From NCBI GenBank assembly GCA_028820215.1, contig JAPPKD010000317.1, forward strand, positions 48,765 through 111,865: a stretch of DNA of 63,101 nt, in the 5' to 3' direction. The notes beneath the pieces are model-generated. The model was not told where the DNA came from. It did not search any database and saw only the letters and a list, made by a program, of their open reading frames with translations. The stretch is from Spirochaetaceae bacterium. GTDB lineage: Bacteria > Spirochaetota > Spirochaetia > SZUA-6 > Bin103. This document shows positions 7,987 through 16,745 of the stretch, one piece after another. Position 1 is the first letter of the stretch. Each line of letters opens with the position of its first letter. Made by a program: the position numbers and the translations under genes.

Positions 7987-9672
7987 ATGAAACGGGACCG
8001 GCGGCCGCCGGACGCGCGCGTTGCTGCCCCCGGGGCCACGGACATAGAACGCGCATCCCAGGTCCGCCTGCGCCGGTTCCTGGGGATGTCGCCGGGCGCG
8101 TACCTCACCGGCATCTACACGCTGATCCTGCTGCTGGCGCTGATCCTGGTGCTGGCGTATCCCGGACTGCGCGCTCCCGGCGGCCGTATCGCGGTCACCG
8201 CCACCCCACCGAACGTGACCGTGTGGCTGGACGGCCGCTTCGTGGGCACCACGCCGCTGTCGGTGCACGCCGGTCCGGGGACCCACGACCTGGAGCTCAC
8301 GCGCGCCGGCTTCGCCGCGGCACGGCTGCAGGTCGACGTGGCGCCGCGAGTCATCGGCACGTTGATCGTTCGCAACCGCGCGTCCGCTCACGCCGACCTG
8401 GAGCTGGTGGACGCGGCCGGCGTGGCGCGTCGAAGCGTCGCGGAGTTCGGCGGCGCACCGCACGTGACCGGAATCATCGAGGACGCGGGACGCGCCCTGG
8501 CGCGAGCCGAACCGTCCGCTCAATACGCGTTTCTGCGGGACATCGTGCCGTTCGTGGACCGCCGTCAGGCGCTCGGTGCGCTGGTGCGCGCCGCGGCAAC
8601 CGCCGCTGCCGGCGGCGGGCCGGTGACGCCACAGGCCGCGCGCGGCCTGTTCGACCGGTTGTTGCAACTGGATCGCGACTACTCGGGCGTGCCGCTGTGG
8701 CTCGCCGCCGCCGTTCCGAGTGATCTCAGGCCGCGGGTGGCGGCGCAGCGGTGGTACCACGAGCGTGGTGAGCACTACCGGCGTGCCGTCGCCTCCCACC
8801 GTTCCGCCGATCCGGGGGCGTCGCAGGACGCCGTGACGATCGGCGGCATACGCTTCCGGCCGATCCCCGGCGGGACGCTGCTCATGGGGGATGACGTGGA
8901 CCGCGGCGTGCGCGCGGACGCCGCGCACGACCATCAGCCGCACCTGCGCGCGGTCGCGCCGTTCCTGATGGCGGAGACCGAGATCACCAACCGCCAGTTC
9001 GCACGGTTCGTGGCCGACGTGCCGCACTGGTCGCCGCAGGCTGCCTCCGGGCTGGTGAGAGAAGGGCTGGCCGAACCGACCTATCTGGCATCGTGGTCCG
9101 ACGGAATTCCGGCGCCCCGAACCCTCGATCAACCGGTCACGCACGTGTCCCACCACGCTGCGGCCGCGTTCGCTGCCTGGCTCGCCGCGCGCGCTTCGTC
9201 GGATGGCGCCTGGCCGTACGGAGACATGATCGTGCGCCTGCCCACCGAAACCGAGTGGGAGTGGGCGGCGCGGGGAGGCCTGTCGGGCCAGCCCTATCCC
9301 AACGGCTCGGGCACGGGCGGCGCGCGGCTCGCGCGGACCCGGGTCGGTGGCACACAGGTCCACGGGCCCGGCCCCGCCCCGGTGTCCGAGCCGAACGGCT
9401 ACGGACTTCGCGACCTGCTCGGCAATGTCTGGGAGTGGACGGCCACGTGGTACGCGCCGGCCTCCTATCTGCTGTGGACGGGGGACGATCCGGTGCAGCC
9501 GTTCGCCGGACAGCCGCGCGCCGGCGCGGAGCGGGTCGTACGCGGCGGCTCCTGGGCGAGCGAGCGTGACCTGATCCGCGTCTACTCGCGCGGAGCGCAG
9601 GAGCCGGCGTGGGCGACCCCGTACTTGGGGTTTCGGGTCGTCATCGCCCTGCCGGACGCGCCCGATGGCTGA
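7987..9672 (+). CDS. Membrane-anchored PEGA plus formylglycine-enzyme-fold protein, catalytic cysteines absent
   Basis: A 561-residue protein with one transmembrane helix near residues 40-62 (TGIYTLILLLALILVLAYPG). It then has a PEGA domain (about 70-125: VTATPPNVTVWLDGRFVGTTPL, i.e. an extracytoplasmic beta-sandwich), a helical linker, and a C-terminal SUMF1/FGE-sulfatase fold from about residue 285 (GGIRFRPIPGGTLLMGDD ... LPTETEWEWAARGG ... NVWEWTATWY ... VVRGGSWASE). The segment after RGGSW has no cysteines, where true formylglycine-generating enzymes carry their active-site pair. It probably binds cell-envelope ligands rather than activating sulfatases. Start could also be the ATG at 7903. 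Its stop overlaps smpB by eight bases. Confidence 0.82.
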   Translation: MKRDRRPPDARVAAPGATDIERASQVRLRRFLGMSPGAYLTGIYTLILLLALILVLAYPGLRAPGGRIAVTATPPNVTVWLDGRFVGTTPLSVHAGPGTHDLELTRAGFAAARLQVDVAPRVIGTLIVRNRASAHADLELVDAAGVARRSVAEFGGAPHVTGIIEDAGRALARAEPSAQYAFLRDIVPFVDRRQALGALVRAAATAAAGGGPVTPQAARGLFDRLLQLDRDYSGVPLWLAAAVPSDLRPRVAAQRWYHERGEHYRRAVASHRSADPGASQDAVTIGGIRFRPIPGGTLLMGDDVDRGVRADAAHDHQPHLRAVAPFLMAETEITNRQFARFVADVPHWSPQAASGLVREGLAEPTYLASWSDGIPAPRTLDQPVTHVSHHAAAAFAAWLAARASSDGAWPYGDMIVRLPTETEWEWAARGGLSGQPYPNGSGTGGARLARTRVGGTQVHGPGPAPVSEPNGYGLRDLLGNVWEWTATWYAPASYLLWTGDDPVQPFAGQPRAGAERVVRGGSWASERDLIRVYSRGAQEPAWATPYLGFRVVIALPDAPDG

Positions 9673-10144
9673 GCAGGCCGGCCCGCGCACGCTGGCGACC
9701 AACCGGCGTGCATTGCACCGGTACCAACCTGTCGAGCGGCTGGAGGTGGGCGTGGTCCTTTCCGGCACCGAGGTCAAGTCGATGCGCGCCGGGCGGTTCG
9801 CCTTCGCGGACGCGCACGGGCGCGTGGAGAACGGCGAGCTGTGGCTGCATGGACTGCACATCTCGCACTACGAGCACGGCAATCGCTACAACCACGAGCC
9901 GGATCGTCCGCGCCGGCTGCTCGCCCACAAGAAGGAGATCATCGCTCTCCGCCGGCGCGTGTCCGAACGTGGATTGACCCTGGTCCCGCTGCGCTTCTAC
10001 ACTGTGCGTGGCTTGGTCAAGGTCGAGCTGGCCCTGTGCCGGGGCAAGCGCGACGTGGACAAGCGCCAAGACATACGGCGCCGGGACGACGAGCGCGAGA
10101 CGCAGCGTGCATTGAGAACGGGTGCGCTGCGAACTCGCCGGTGA
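9665..10144 (+). CDS. smpB: SsrA-binding protein SmpB
   Basis: Binds tmRNA and delivers it to stalled ribosomes. The 159-residue product has TLATNRRALHRYQPVERLEVGVVLSGTEVKS, the LHISHYEHGN region and the basic tail with GKRDVDKRQDIRRRDDER, all characteristic. It overlaps the preceding gene and lies just upstream of the tmRNA gene, so RNA and protein partner are adjacent. The family core is followed by a short Arg-rich tail. Confidence 0.96.
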   Translation: MAEQAGPRTLATNRRALHRYQPVERLEVGVVLSGTEVKSMRAGRFAFADAHGRVENGELWLHGLHISHYEHGNRYNHEPDRPRRLLAHKKEIIALRRRVSERGLTLVPLRFYTVRGLVKVELALCRGKRDVDKRQDIRRRDDERETQRALRTGALRTRR

Positions 10145-10160
10145 CGAAGCGGCGCACGAC

Positions 10161-10191
10161 GGGGGTGAACAGCCTCCACGGGGGTGAACAG
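10161..10191. repeat. Duplicated 5' terminus of tmRNA (19-bp period)
   Basis: GGGGGTGAACAG occurs at 10161-10172 and again at 10180-10191. The second copy is the 5' end of the mature tmRNA (acceptor-stem strand), the first lies in the presumed leader. The duplication offers two possible 5' strands for the acceptor stem. Confidence 0.8.
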
Positions 10192-10525
10192 GGCTCGACT
10201 GGAAGAACGTCTCGCAGGTTGCAGGTGGAGAGCCATTCTCCTAAAACATGGCACCTTTTTTTAACTGCCAACAACAACCTGGCACTGGCTGCCTAAAGTA
10301 GCAGCCACGGGGTTTCGGGAGCGCAGCTCTGAGCGACCGCCACCCTGTTGCAAATCAGGGCTCACCTGACGGCAGGCCCGCGGGCCGTCGGGAACACTAC
10401 AGCGGGATTGGATGGGACGCGGCCGCCGGCGGCCTCACGTCCACATCGACAATGAAGCGCCGGACAAACCTGTAGAAGCCTGCGCGGTGCCTTTCAGGAC
10501 GCGGGTTCGATTCCCGCCACCTCCA
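10180..10525 (+). ncRNA. ssrA: Transfer-messenger RNA (tmRNA, SsrA)
   Basis: Rescues stalled ribosomes and tags nascent chains for proteolysis. The 5' strand GGGGGTG pairs with CACCTCC near the 3' end (one G-U pair) to form the acceptor stem; the T arm GCGGGTTCGATTCCCGC lies next to it. The discriminator base is A and CCA is not encoded. Within the body an open frame at 10267-10296 reads ANNNLALAA-stop, a clear proteolysis tag ending in the usual ALAA. It directly follows smpB, its protein partner. End positions are set from the acceptor pairing. Confidence 0.95.
10267..10296 (+). other. tmRNA tag-peptide reading frame
   Basis: Encodes ANNNLALAA followed by TAA. The first alanine codon as the resume codon is inferred from the family; the C-terminal LALAA is the protease-recognition part. 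Confidence 0.85.
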
Positions 10526-10551
10526 ATCGGCATCCGTCAGCGGAAGGTGCA

Positions 10552-11622
10552 TCAGACACTCTGCCGCTCGCGGCTCGGAACCGCGGTCGTGCCCTCTCCC
10601 GCCGTGGGCCGGATCAGACGGATCACGCCCAGCACGCCGCCGATCAGGCCGGCCAGCGCGAACACCGCCGCGTAGTCGATGAACGGGATGCGTACCACCT
10701 CGGCGAGCCGTTCCCAGCCCAACGCGCCGTACACGGCCAGGACGCCCGCGACGTAGGCGGCCAGCACCAGCCCACGCACCCAGCGTGGCCAGCGGAGCCC
10801 GTGCATCTGCGTGATCACGAAGATCCCGCCGAAGCCGAAGGCGAACATCGGCCACATGCCCTCGCCCTGCATGATCGCCACCAGCGTCCCGTGCGCCAGC
10901 ACCGACACCTCAAGGAACAGTGTCCACCACCGGTTCACGTGCGCGCGGGTGAAGAACAGGCTGCCCTGCAGCAGCAGCAGGAACATGTACAGGAAGCCGA
11001 TGAGGTGGCCGCTGGTGGCCTCCGTCGGGTGGTACCAGAGCGTGTAGACGGTGGCCCAGGCGAAGTAGTAGCCGTGGTAGCGCCGCGCCACGGAGATGAC
11101 CCGCTTGGGGAAGCCGATCTTCTTCCCGAAGAACAGGCCGCGCCGCGGGTTCTCCATCAGCAGCACCCAGACCAGCATGAGCGCCACCGATCCCAGCGAG
11201 CTCCAGATGGAGACGTCCTGCGCAAGGCCGTCGTACCAGAGGTGCGTCTGAACCACGCGCAGGGCGATGAAGAAGCCGTTGACCCCCAGGGCCAAGCCGT
11301 TGGCCAGGCGCAGGGAACCGCTGTAGCGCGGCGTGCCGCGCCCGATCGTGCGCTGGGCGTAGAAGATCACCGCCCAGAACGCTACCTGGTGCAACAGGTA
11401 AAACCCCCAGGCGGTCAATCTGCTGGCCAGCGTGGGGTCGATGAGCTTCCAGTAGTACCACGACGCGCCGGCGTCCCCGGCGTGCGGGATGTCGGCCAGC
11501 CGGTCCGCGAGCAGCCAGATCACGGCCGTGTAGGCGACGCTGAACAGGACGCCCGCGGCCAACGCCCGGTATGCCGGAGCAGGTGTCGTCGTTCGGGCGG
11601 GACGCCCTTCCTTGGCGTACAC
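10552..11622 (-). CDS. Unknown polytopic membrane protein downstream of carotenoid genes
   Basis: No family recognised. The roughly 356-residue product has about ten hydrophobic helices (for example AGVLFSVAYTAVIWLLADRL, LLHQVAFWAVIFYA, GFLYMFLLLLQGSLFFT, FAFGFGGIFVITQM) and several conserved-looking Tyr/Trp/His-rich loops (YHGYYFAWATVYTLWYHP). It is the last gene of the crtI-crtB run, starting about 47 bases after the crtB stop. Start is uncertain: GTG at 11622 is the best of weak options, and a TTG further upstream is also in frame. Context suggests a role in carotenoid modification, transport or the membrane that holds it, but that is inference only. It converges on the tmRNA gene. Confidence 0.7.
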   Translation of the reverse strand: MYAKEGRPARTTTPAPAYRALAAGVLFSVAYTAVIWLLADRLADIPHAGDAGASWYYWKLIDPTLASRLTAWGFYLLHQVAFWAVIFYAQRTIGRGTPRYSGSLRLANGLALGVNGFFIALRVVQTHLWYDGLAQDVSIWSSLGSVALMLVWVLLMENPRRGLFFGKKIGFPKRVISVARRYHGYYFAWATVYTLWYHPTEATSGHLIGFLYMFLLLLQGSLFFTRAHVNRWWTLFLEVSVLAHGTLVAIMQGEGMWPMFAFGFGGIFVITQMHGLRWPRWVRGLVLAAYVAGVLAVYGALGWERLAEVVRIPFIDYAAVFALAGLIGGVLGVIRLIRPTAGEGTTAVPSRERQSV

Positions 11623-11669
11623 GGGTTCTACCGGGAATGTCGGCCGTTTCTCTGTCGCCGGCAACGTGT

Positions 11670-12509
11670 CTATCGACGCCCGCCGCCCAACGCACTCGCG
11701 GCGATGGTCGCCAGGATGCGGGCCGCCGACGGCCGGACCTTGCGCCGGTACACCACCAGCGGGTCCGCGCGGATGCGATCCGCGGTCCAGCGGTACATGT
11801 CGGACGCGGTGCGGATCGCCACCCGCGGACGGCGCGGGATGAAGTGGAAGCCGGCATCGGCGGCGCGCTGCCAGCCCAGGTAGCGGTCGATCTCGGCCCG
11901 CACGAAACGGCGGAACGCCGGCGCGTCGCGGTGCGCCTCTTCCGGGTCCAGGCTGCGCAGTCCGGCGGCGGCCAGCTCCGTGGCCGGCAGGTAGGTGCGG
12001 CCCAGCTCCAGGTCCTCGTCGATGTCGCGGATGAAGTTGATGTACTGCATGGCGCGTCCGAGCATCCGCGCCGGTGCGTACGCCTCCTCCGGCAGCTCCA
12101 TGATGGCCGCCATCATCAGCCCGATCACCTCCGCGCTCCCGTACATGTAGGCCAGGGTGTCGTCGATGGTCGGGTAGTCGGTCTGAGTCAGGTCCTGCGC
12201 CATGGCGTCCAGGAACGCCTCCACCCACTCGTCGCGGAAGCGCTTGCGGACCGCCAGCTCGACGAAGGAGTCGATGACCGGGTCGCCGTCCGCGCTGCCG
12301 GCGGCCGCCGACCCGTAACGCTCCCGGAAGCGGTCGAAGCCCGCGGCGTCCTGCCGGCCGGGCGGCTGGTCGACGAAGTTGTCGGCGGTGCGCACGAAGG
12401 CATAGAGCGCGAACACGTCGTCGCGCAGCGTCGGCGGGAAGGCGACGCTGGAGAAGAAGTAGGTCCTGCTGCCGCGGCGGAAGATGCGGGTGAGGCGGCG
12501 GTCAGGCAT
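11670..12509 (-). CDS. crtB: Phytoene/squalene synthase family protein
   Basis: Condenses two prenyl diphosphates, most likely two GGPP to phytoene given the adjacent desaturase. The 279-residue product has both aspartate-rich Mg-diphosphate sites: DNFVD at about 43-47 and RDIDEDLELGRTYLP at about 161-175. YAFVRTAD and the C-terminal YRRKVRP region are also typical. It overlaps crtI by eight bases and must be co-translated. Squalene synthase activity cannot be excluded from sequence alone. No GGPP synthase or cyclase is present in the window. Confidence 0.93.
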   Translation of the reverse strand: MPDRRLTRIFRRGSRTYFFSSVAFPPTLRDDVFALYAFVRTADNFVDQPPGRQDAAGFDRFRERYGSAAAGSADGDPVIDSFVELAVRKRFRDEWVEAFLDAMAQDLTQTDYPTIDDTLAYMYGSAEVIGLMMAAIMELPEEAYAPARMLGRAMQYINFIRDIDEDLELGRTYLPATELAAAGLRSLDPEEAHRDAPAFRRFVRAEIDRYLGWQRAADAGFHFIPRRPRVAIRTASDMYRWTADRIRADPLVVYRRKVRPSAARILATIAASALGGGRR

Positions 12510-13995
12510 CGTTCTGCCGTGCGGCCGCCGCCACGATGCGGTCGCGCGCGATGGTGGCGGCGATCAGCGTCATCGGCACGCCGATGCCGGGCGTCGTGTA
12601 CTGGCCGGCGAAGAACAGGTTGCCGACCCGTCTGCTTTGCAGCGCCGGGCGCAGAAAGGCGGTCTGCCGCAGCGTGTGCGACAGTCCCAGGGCGGTGCCG
12701 CGGAAGGCGTTGAAGGTGGCGGTGAAGTCGCGGTGGGTGAACAGCCGGCAGACGCGGATCGAGTCCTCGATCCCCTCCCCGATCGTCGTCTCCAGCGCGC
12801 GCAGCATCAGCCGCCGGCAGCGCTCGCGCGCGTCGTCGTCGTCCCGCAGCCCGGCCGCCGCCGGCATCATCAGGAACAGGTTCTCGCTCCCTTCCGGCGC
12901 CACCGCGGGATCGGTCAGCGACGGCCTGCAGACGTACAGCGCGGGACGCACCGGCCACGCGGGCCGGTCGAAGATGCTCCGGAAGTGCTCGTCCCACCCG
13001 TGCTGCAGCAGCAGGTTGTGGTGAGCCAGCGCCGGCACCCGCCTGTCCAAGCCGAGGTAGACGATACACGCCGACGGCGCCACCACGCGACGGGCCCAGT
13101 AGCGTGCGGAGTAGCTGCGCGCCGCGGACGGCAGCAGCGCCTGCTCGACGTGGTGGTAGTCGGCGTTGGCCAGCACCACGTCCGCGGGGTAGCTCCCGGA
13201 GGCCGAGTCGACGGCGGTCGCCCGCCGCCCGGCGAGCCTGATGCCGGTGACCGGCGAGTCGAATACGAACCGGGCTCCCTGGCGTTGCGCCAGGCGGTAC
13301 AGGCCGCGCGCCACGCCGTTCATGCCGCCCTCCGGATACCAGACGCCCAGGTTGAAGTCGGCGTGCGCCATCAGCGCGTACAGCGCCGGCGCGCGGCTCG
13401 GCGAGCAGCCCAGGAAGACCAGGTTGTAGGTCAACAGCTTGCGCAGCCGGTCGTCCCGGAACGCCCGTGCCACCAGCCGGTCCATGCGGCCGAACAGCCG
13501 CAGGCGCGTGCCGCGGACCAGCAGCTCCCGGTCCAGGACATCCGCCACGCCGCGGTAGTCGCGGTACACGAAGCGCTCCATCGCCACCCGGTACTGGTAC
13601 TCGGAGCGCGCCAGGTAGCCGCGGAGCGCCTCCGCGGCGCCTGGTTCGATAGATTCGAACAGAGCGAGGTTGCCTTCCAGGTCTGCGGACACGTCGGCGG
13701 GCGCCCCGTCGCCGAAGAACACGCGGTAGGCCGGATCCAGCCGCGTCAGGCCGTAATGCTCGGTCGGCACGCTGCCGAAGCGGGCGAAGAACCGCTCGAA
13801 CACGTCCGGCAGCAGGTACCACGACGGTCCCATGTCGAACGAGAAGCCGTCTTCGCGATGGAGCATGGCCCGGCCGCCGGGCTGCCCGTTGCGCTCCAGG
13901 ACGGTCACGTCGAACCCGTCCCGGGCCAGCAGCGCCGCGGCCGCCAGCCCGCCGAAGCCCGCGCCGATCACCACCACCCGCTTGCTTATGACCAC
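12502..13995 (-). CDS. crtI: Phytoene desaturase family FAD-dependent oxidoreductase
   Basis: CrtI-type enzyme that introduces double bases of conjugation into phytoene (toward lycopene or a related carotene). The 497-residue product has an N-terminal dinucleotide fold VVVIGAGFGGLAAAALLARD followed by ERNGQPGGR, the family motif FSFDMGPSWYLLPD, and the C-terminal NLFFAGQYTTPGIGVPMTL signature with its FAD contact. Length is standard. It starts ten bases inside the end of the sulfatase gene and overlaps crtB at its 3' end. The number of desaturations cannot be told from sequence. Confidence 0.94.
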   Translation of the reverse strand: MVISKRVVVIGAGFGGLAAAALLARDGFDVTVLERNGQPGGRAMLHREDGFSFDMGPSWYLLPDVFERFFARFGSVPTEHYGLTRLDPAYRVFFGDGAPADVSADLEGNLALFESIEPGAAEALRGYLARSEYQYRVAMERFVYRDYRGVADVLDRELLVRGTRLRLFGRMDRLVARAFRDDRLRKLLTYNLVFLGCSPSRAPALYALMAHADFNLGVWYPEGGMNGVARGLYRLAQRQGARFVFDSPVTGIRLAGRRATAVDSASGSYPADVVLANADYHHVEQALLPSAARSYSARYWARRVVAPSACIVYLGLDRRVPALAHHNLLLQHGWDEHFRSIFDRPAWPVRPALYVCRPSLTDPAVAPEGSENLFLMMPAAAGLRDDDDARERCRRLMLRALETTIGEGIEDSIRVCRLFTHRDFTATFNAFRGTALGLSHTLRQTAFLRPALQSRRVGNLFFAGQYTTPGIGVPMTLIAATIARDRIVAAAARQNDA

Positions 13996-15503
13996 GGGTC
14001 CTCCATCAGGGGCGGGCCCGGATCGCCGCCCAGGACGGTCGACGCGAAGCTCTCCTCCAGCAGACGAGCCTTCGTCGCCGCCAGCGACGAGGTGTCCCAG
14101 AGATTGACGAGCTCCTCGGGATCGTCATCCAGGTCGTAGAGCTCGCCGACGCCGTGCGAGTGGTAAACGACCAGCTTCCAGCGCGCGTCACGGAACATGG
14201 TGGCGACGCTCATCCGCCTCCCGTCGCCGCCGAGGCCCTGTGCGTCGTGGAACTCGGCTCGGACGAAGTCACGGTGCGGGCTTCCCTGCTCGCCTCCGGT
14301 CAGAAGCGGCAGCAGCGTACGGCCGGTGACGAGGCGGCCCGGAGCCAGCCCCACCGCGTCCAGGAGCGTGGGCACGATGTCGGTGAGCTCTACCAGGGCG
14401 TCGCTGCGCAGGCCGGCTTGCACTCGTCCGGGCCAGCGCCAGATGAGCGGCACGCGGACCAGGCCCTCGTAGAACCGGCACCCCTTGCGCACCAGGCCGT
14501 GGTCGCCCTGCATGTCGCCGTGATCGGACGTGAGCACGACAACGGTGTCGTCGCGCTGGCCCGATCGGTCGAGGGCGTCAAGCACCCGCCCGATCTGCGC
14601 GTCGGCCAGCTCGATCATCGCCAGGTAGGCGGCGCGCAGGCTGCGGATGCCGTCCTCGTCCGGATGCCGTGCCACGGTCTGGAACTCGACCCCTGTCAGT
14701 CCGGGCCGGGTGGCGAGGTCCGTCGGCCTGAACGGAGGATCGGGCAGCGCATCCGCGTCGAAACGCCGGTAGTACTCCCACGGCGGATCGTAGGGCGGAT
14801 GGGGATCGAAGATGTTGAGGTTCATCAGCCACGGCCCGGCGTGCGGCCGGCGGATGAACTCGATCGCCGACTCGGCGCACCACGTGGAGTGGTGCAGCTC
14901 GACCGGCACATTGTCCGCCGTGGGCGCCGGCGGCAGAAACGGGGTGATTCCGTGCTTCCGGTCGGCCGCCCGGCCGAGCAGCGCCGAAGGGTCGTGCCCG
15001 TGCTCTCGCAGCCAGGCGTGATAGGAGCTGCCATCCTCTGCCTTCCGGTCCGGCCGCGAACAGTAGCGGATGAAGCCGTATCCGTAGTCGTTCTCGGCGA
15101 TGCCCCGCGGGTGCCCGGCAAGGTCCAGCTTGCCGACCAGGGCGCACTCGTACCCTGCCGCGGCCAGCCGGTGCGTTACCAGCGTCGGCTCGCCGGCATA
15201 CGGCGCGGGGAAGTGCGCCGCGCGGTTGCGGCGCTGGCGAACGCGGCTGGGGTACATGCCGGTCATGAAGCTCGCGCGGCTGGGGGTGCAGATCGGACTC
15301 TGGCAGTAGGCGTGCGTGAACGCGGCCCCTTCCCGCACGAGGCGGTCCAGGCACGGAGTGTGAGCGTGGGCATACCCGAGCGCGCCCACCGTGTCGTGGC
15401 GCTGCTGGTCGGTCGTGATCCACAGGATGTTGGGACGGCCCTGTCCCGGCGAGGCTGGTGTGCCGCGCGGATATCGCTGGTCCGGCGACCGCCGAGTCTG
15501 CAT
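13986..15503 (-). CDS. Cys-type arylsulfatase/alkaline-phosphatase-superfamily hydrolase
   Basis: A 505-residue S1-type sulfatase. NILWITTDQQRHDT supplies the first metal ligands, and the signature CTPSR (Cys72-Arg76, in SPICTPSRASFMTGMYPSR) is the site where Cys is converted to formylglycine. Later ligands are in VVVLTSDHGDMQGDHGL and the Lys in LVRKG. No signal peptide is evident, so it may be cytoplasmic, and the substrate is unknown. Start ATG at 15503 has AAGGAG about 12 bases upstream. It lies 41 bases after an antiporter gene and overlaps crtI, an unexpected pairing of sulfate-ester hydrolysis with carotenoid synthesis. Confidence 0.92.
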   Translation of the reverse strand: MQTRRSPDQRYPRGTPASPGQGRPNILWITTDQQRHDTVGALGYAHAHTPCLDRLVREGAAFTHAYCQSPICTPSRASFMTGMYPSRVRQRRNRAAHFPAPYAGEPTLVTHRLAAAGYECALVGKLDLAGHPRGIAENDYGYGFIRYCSRPDRKAEDGSSYHAWLREHGHDPSALLGRAADRKHGITPFLPPAPTADNVPVELHHSTWCAESAIEFIRRPHAGPWLMNLNIFDPHPPYDPPWEYYRRFDADALPDPPFRPTDLATRPGLTGVEFQTVARHPDEDGIRSLRAAYLAMIELADAQIGRVLDALDRSGQRDDTVVVLTSDHGDMQGDHGLVRKGCRFYEGLVRVPLIWRWPGRVQAGLRSDALVELTDIVPTLLDAVGLAPGRLVTGRTLLPLLTGGEQGSPHRDFVRAEFHDAQGLGGDGRRMSVATMFRDARWKLVVYHSHGVGELYDLDDDPEELVNLWDTSSLAATKARLLEESFASTVLGGDPGPPLMEDPWS

Positions 15504-15544
15504 GGTGCGGGCGGACTCCTTAGGGTTCCGTGGGGCCTCTGAGA

Positions 15545-16609
15545 TCAGCCGTGCAAGCTGCCGCCGCCCGGAACCACGTAGCCGAGCAGGACGGTCACCA
15601 GATAGGCGCCGAGCAGCGCGAAGCCGAACGCCTTGCTGAACTGGCCCGTCCCGGTGCGGCTGATGCCGAACCGCAGCACCAGCACCACGAACAGCATCGA
15701 CGGGAAGAACAGGTAGAAGAACTGCGGCGGCACGGCCAGTCCGCCCGTCGTCACCGCGGCGGCGGCGCCGCTCACGAACAGCACATTGAGCACGTCGGCG
15801 CCGAGCACGTTGCCGATGGCAAGCTCGCCGTGTCCTCTGCGCACGGCCGTGACCGCGGTCACCAGCTCCGGCAGCGACGTGCCGAACGCCACCAGCGTGG
15901 CGGCGATGATCGCGTCGGGAATCTGCAAGCGGGTCGCCAACTCCTCGACCGCCGTGATCAGCACGTTCGCGCCCACCACGACCATCACCACGCCCAGCGC
16001 GAGCAGCGCCAACGCGCCGAGCGGTGTTGGCGCCGCGGCGCCGTCCTCGTCCGCGGCATCTTCGGAAGCTCCGCCGGGTGCGGTGCGCGACCAGGAAATC
16101 GAGCGCCACAGGTACAGGCCGAGCAGCACCAGGAACAGGATGCCGACCGGCTGCGGCAGGCGGCCGCCGTCGGTGAACATGCCGCGCAGCGCCAGGTAGG
16201 GCACGCACACCAGCACCAGGAGCACCGCGCTCGAGACCTGGATCCAACTCTGGCGGCTTACCAGGCGCCGTTCCGTCGGCACGCGGCCGATCAGGATAGC
16301 CAGGCCCAGGATCAGGCCCGTGTCGGCGATGATCGACCCGACGGAGTTGCCGAGCGCCAGCCCCGGCGCTCCCTGCACGGCGGCCAGCACGCTGACCGCG
16401 GCCTCCGGCAACGTGGTGCCGACGCTGACCACGGTGGCTCCGATGAGCATCTTCGGAACGCCCAGGCGCCGCGACAGCGACACCGCCTGATCGACCAGGA
16501 TGTCGGCGCCCTTCGCGAGCACCGCCAGCGATACGACGATGGCGACGAGCAGGCCGATGAGCGGAGCGTCGGCGGCGATCCCGGAAAGCAGGGCATCCAG
16601 GGTGTTCAC
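15545..16609 (-). CDS. Calcium/sodium antiporter family (CaCA, YrbG-like)
   Basis: Inner-membrane cation exchanger of about ten helices in two inverted halves, 354 residues. The paired alpha repeats are visible: GATVVSVGTTLPE (about 57-69) and AATLVAFGTSLPE (about 240-252), each with the ion-binding Glu, plus GNSVGSIIAD and GNVLGADVLN. The halves are joined by an acidic loop rich in Ala, Glu and Asp. The transported ion (Ca2+ or Na+) cannot be read from sequence. First gene of the minus-strand run toward crtI-crtB. Confidence 0.9.
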   Translation of the reverse strand: MNTLDALLSGIAADAPLIGLLVAIVVSLAVLAKGADILVDQAVSLSRRLGVPKMLIGATVVSVGTTLPEAAVSVLAAVQGAPGLALGNSVGSIIADTGLILGLAILIGRVPTERRLVSRQSWIQVSSAVLLVLVCVPYLALRGMFTDGGRLPQPVGILFLVLLGLYLWRSISWSRTAPGGASEDAADEDGAAAPTPLGALALLALGVVMVVVGANVLITAVEELATRLQIPDAIIAATLVAFGTSLPELVTAVTAVRRGHGELAIGNVLGADVLNVLFVSGAAAAVTTGGLAVPPQFFYLFFPSMLFVVLVLRFGISRTGTGQFSKAFGFALLGAYLVTVLLGYVVPGGGSLHG

Positions 16610-16745
16610 TTCGGCGGGGTGCTGTGCGTTGATGGGCGTACCTTACTAGCAGCCGGCGTAGAAGGCGAAGCCACTGCCGCGAAACCACCCCGAATGTGGG
16701 GTCAAGCATGCGGATCACCCCTGGCGGCGTCCTCAACAGTTTTTC

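Noticed and set aside
6736..9861. One long minus-strand frame continuing lepB far upstream
   Set aside because: Beyond about 7758 it has no family similarity and lies antisense to the PEGA/SUMF1 gene with clear domains; only the C-terminal part is signal peptidase.
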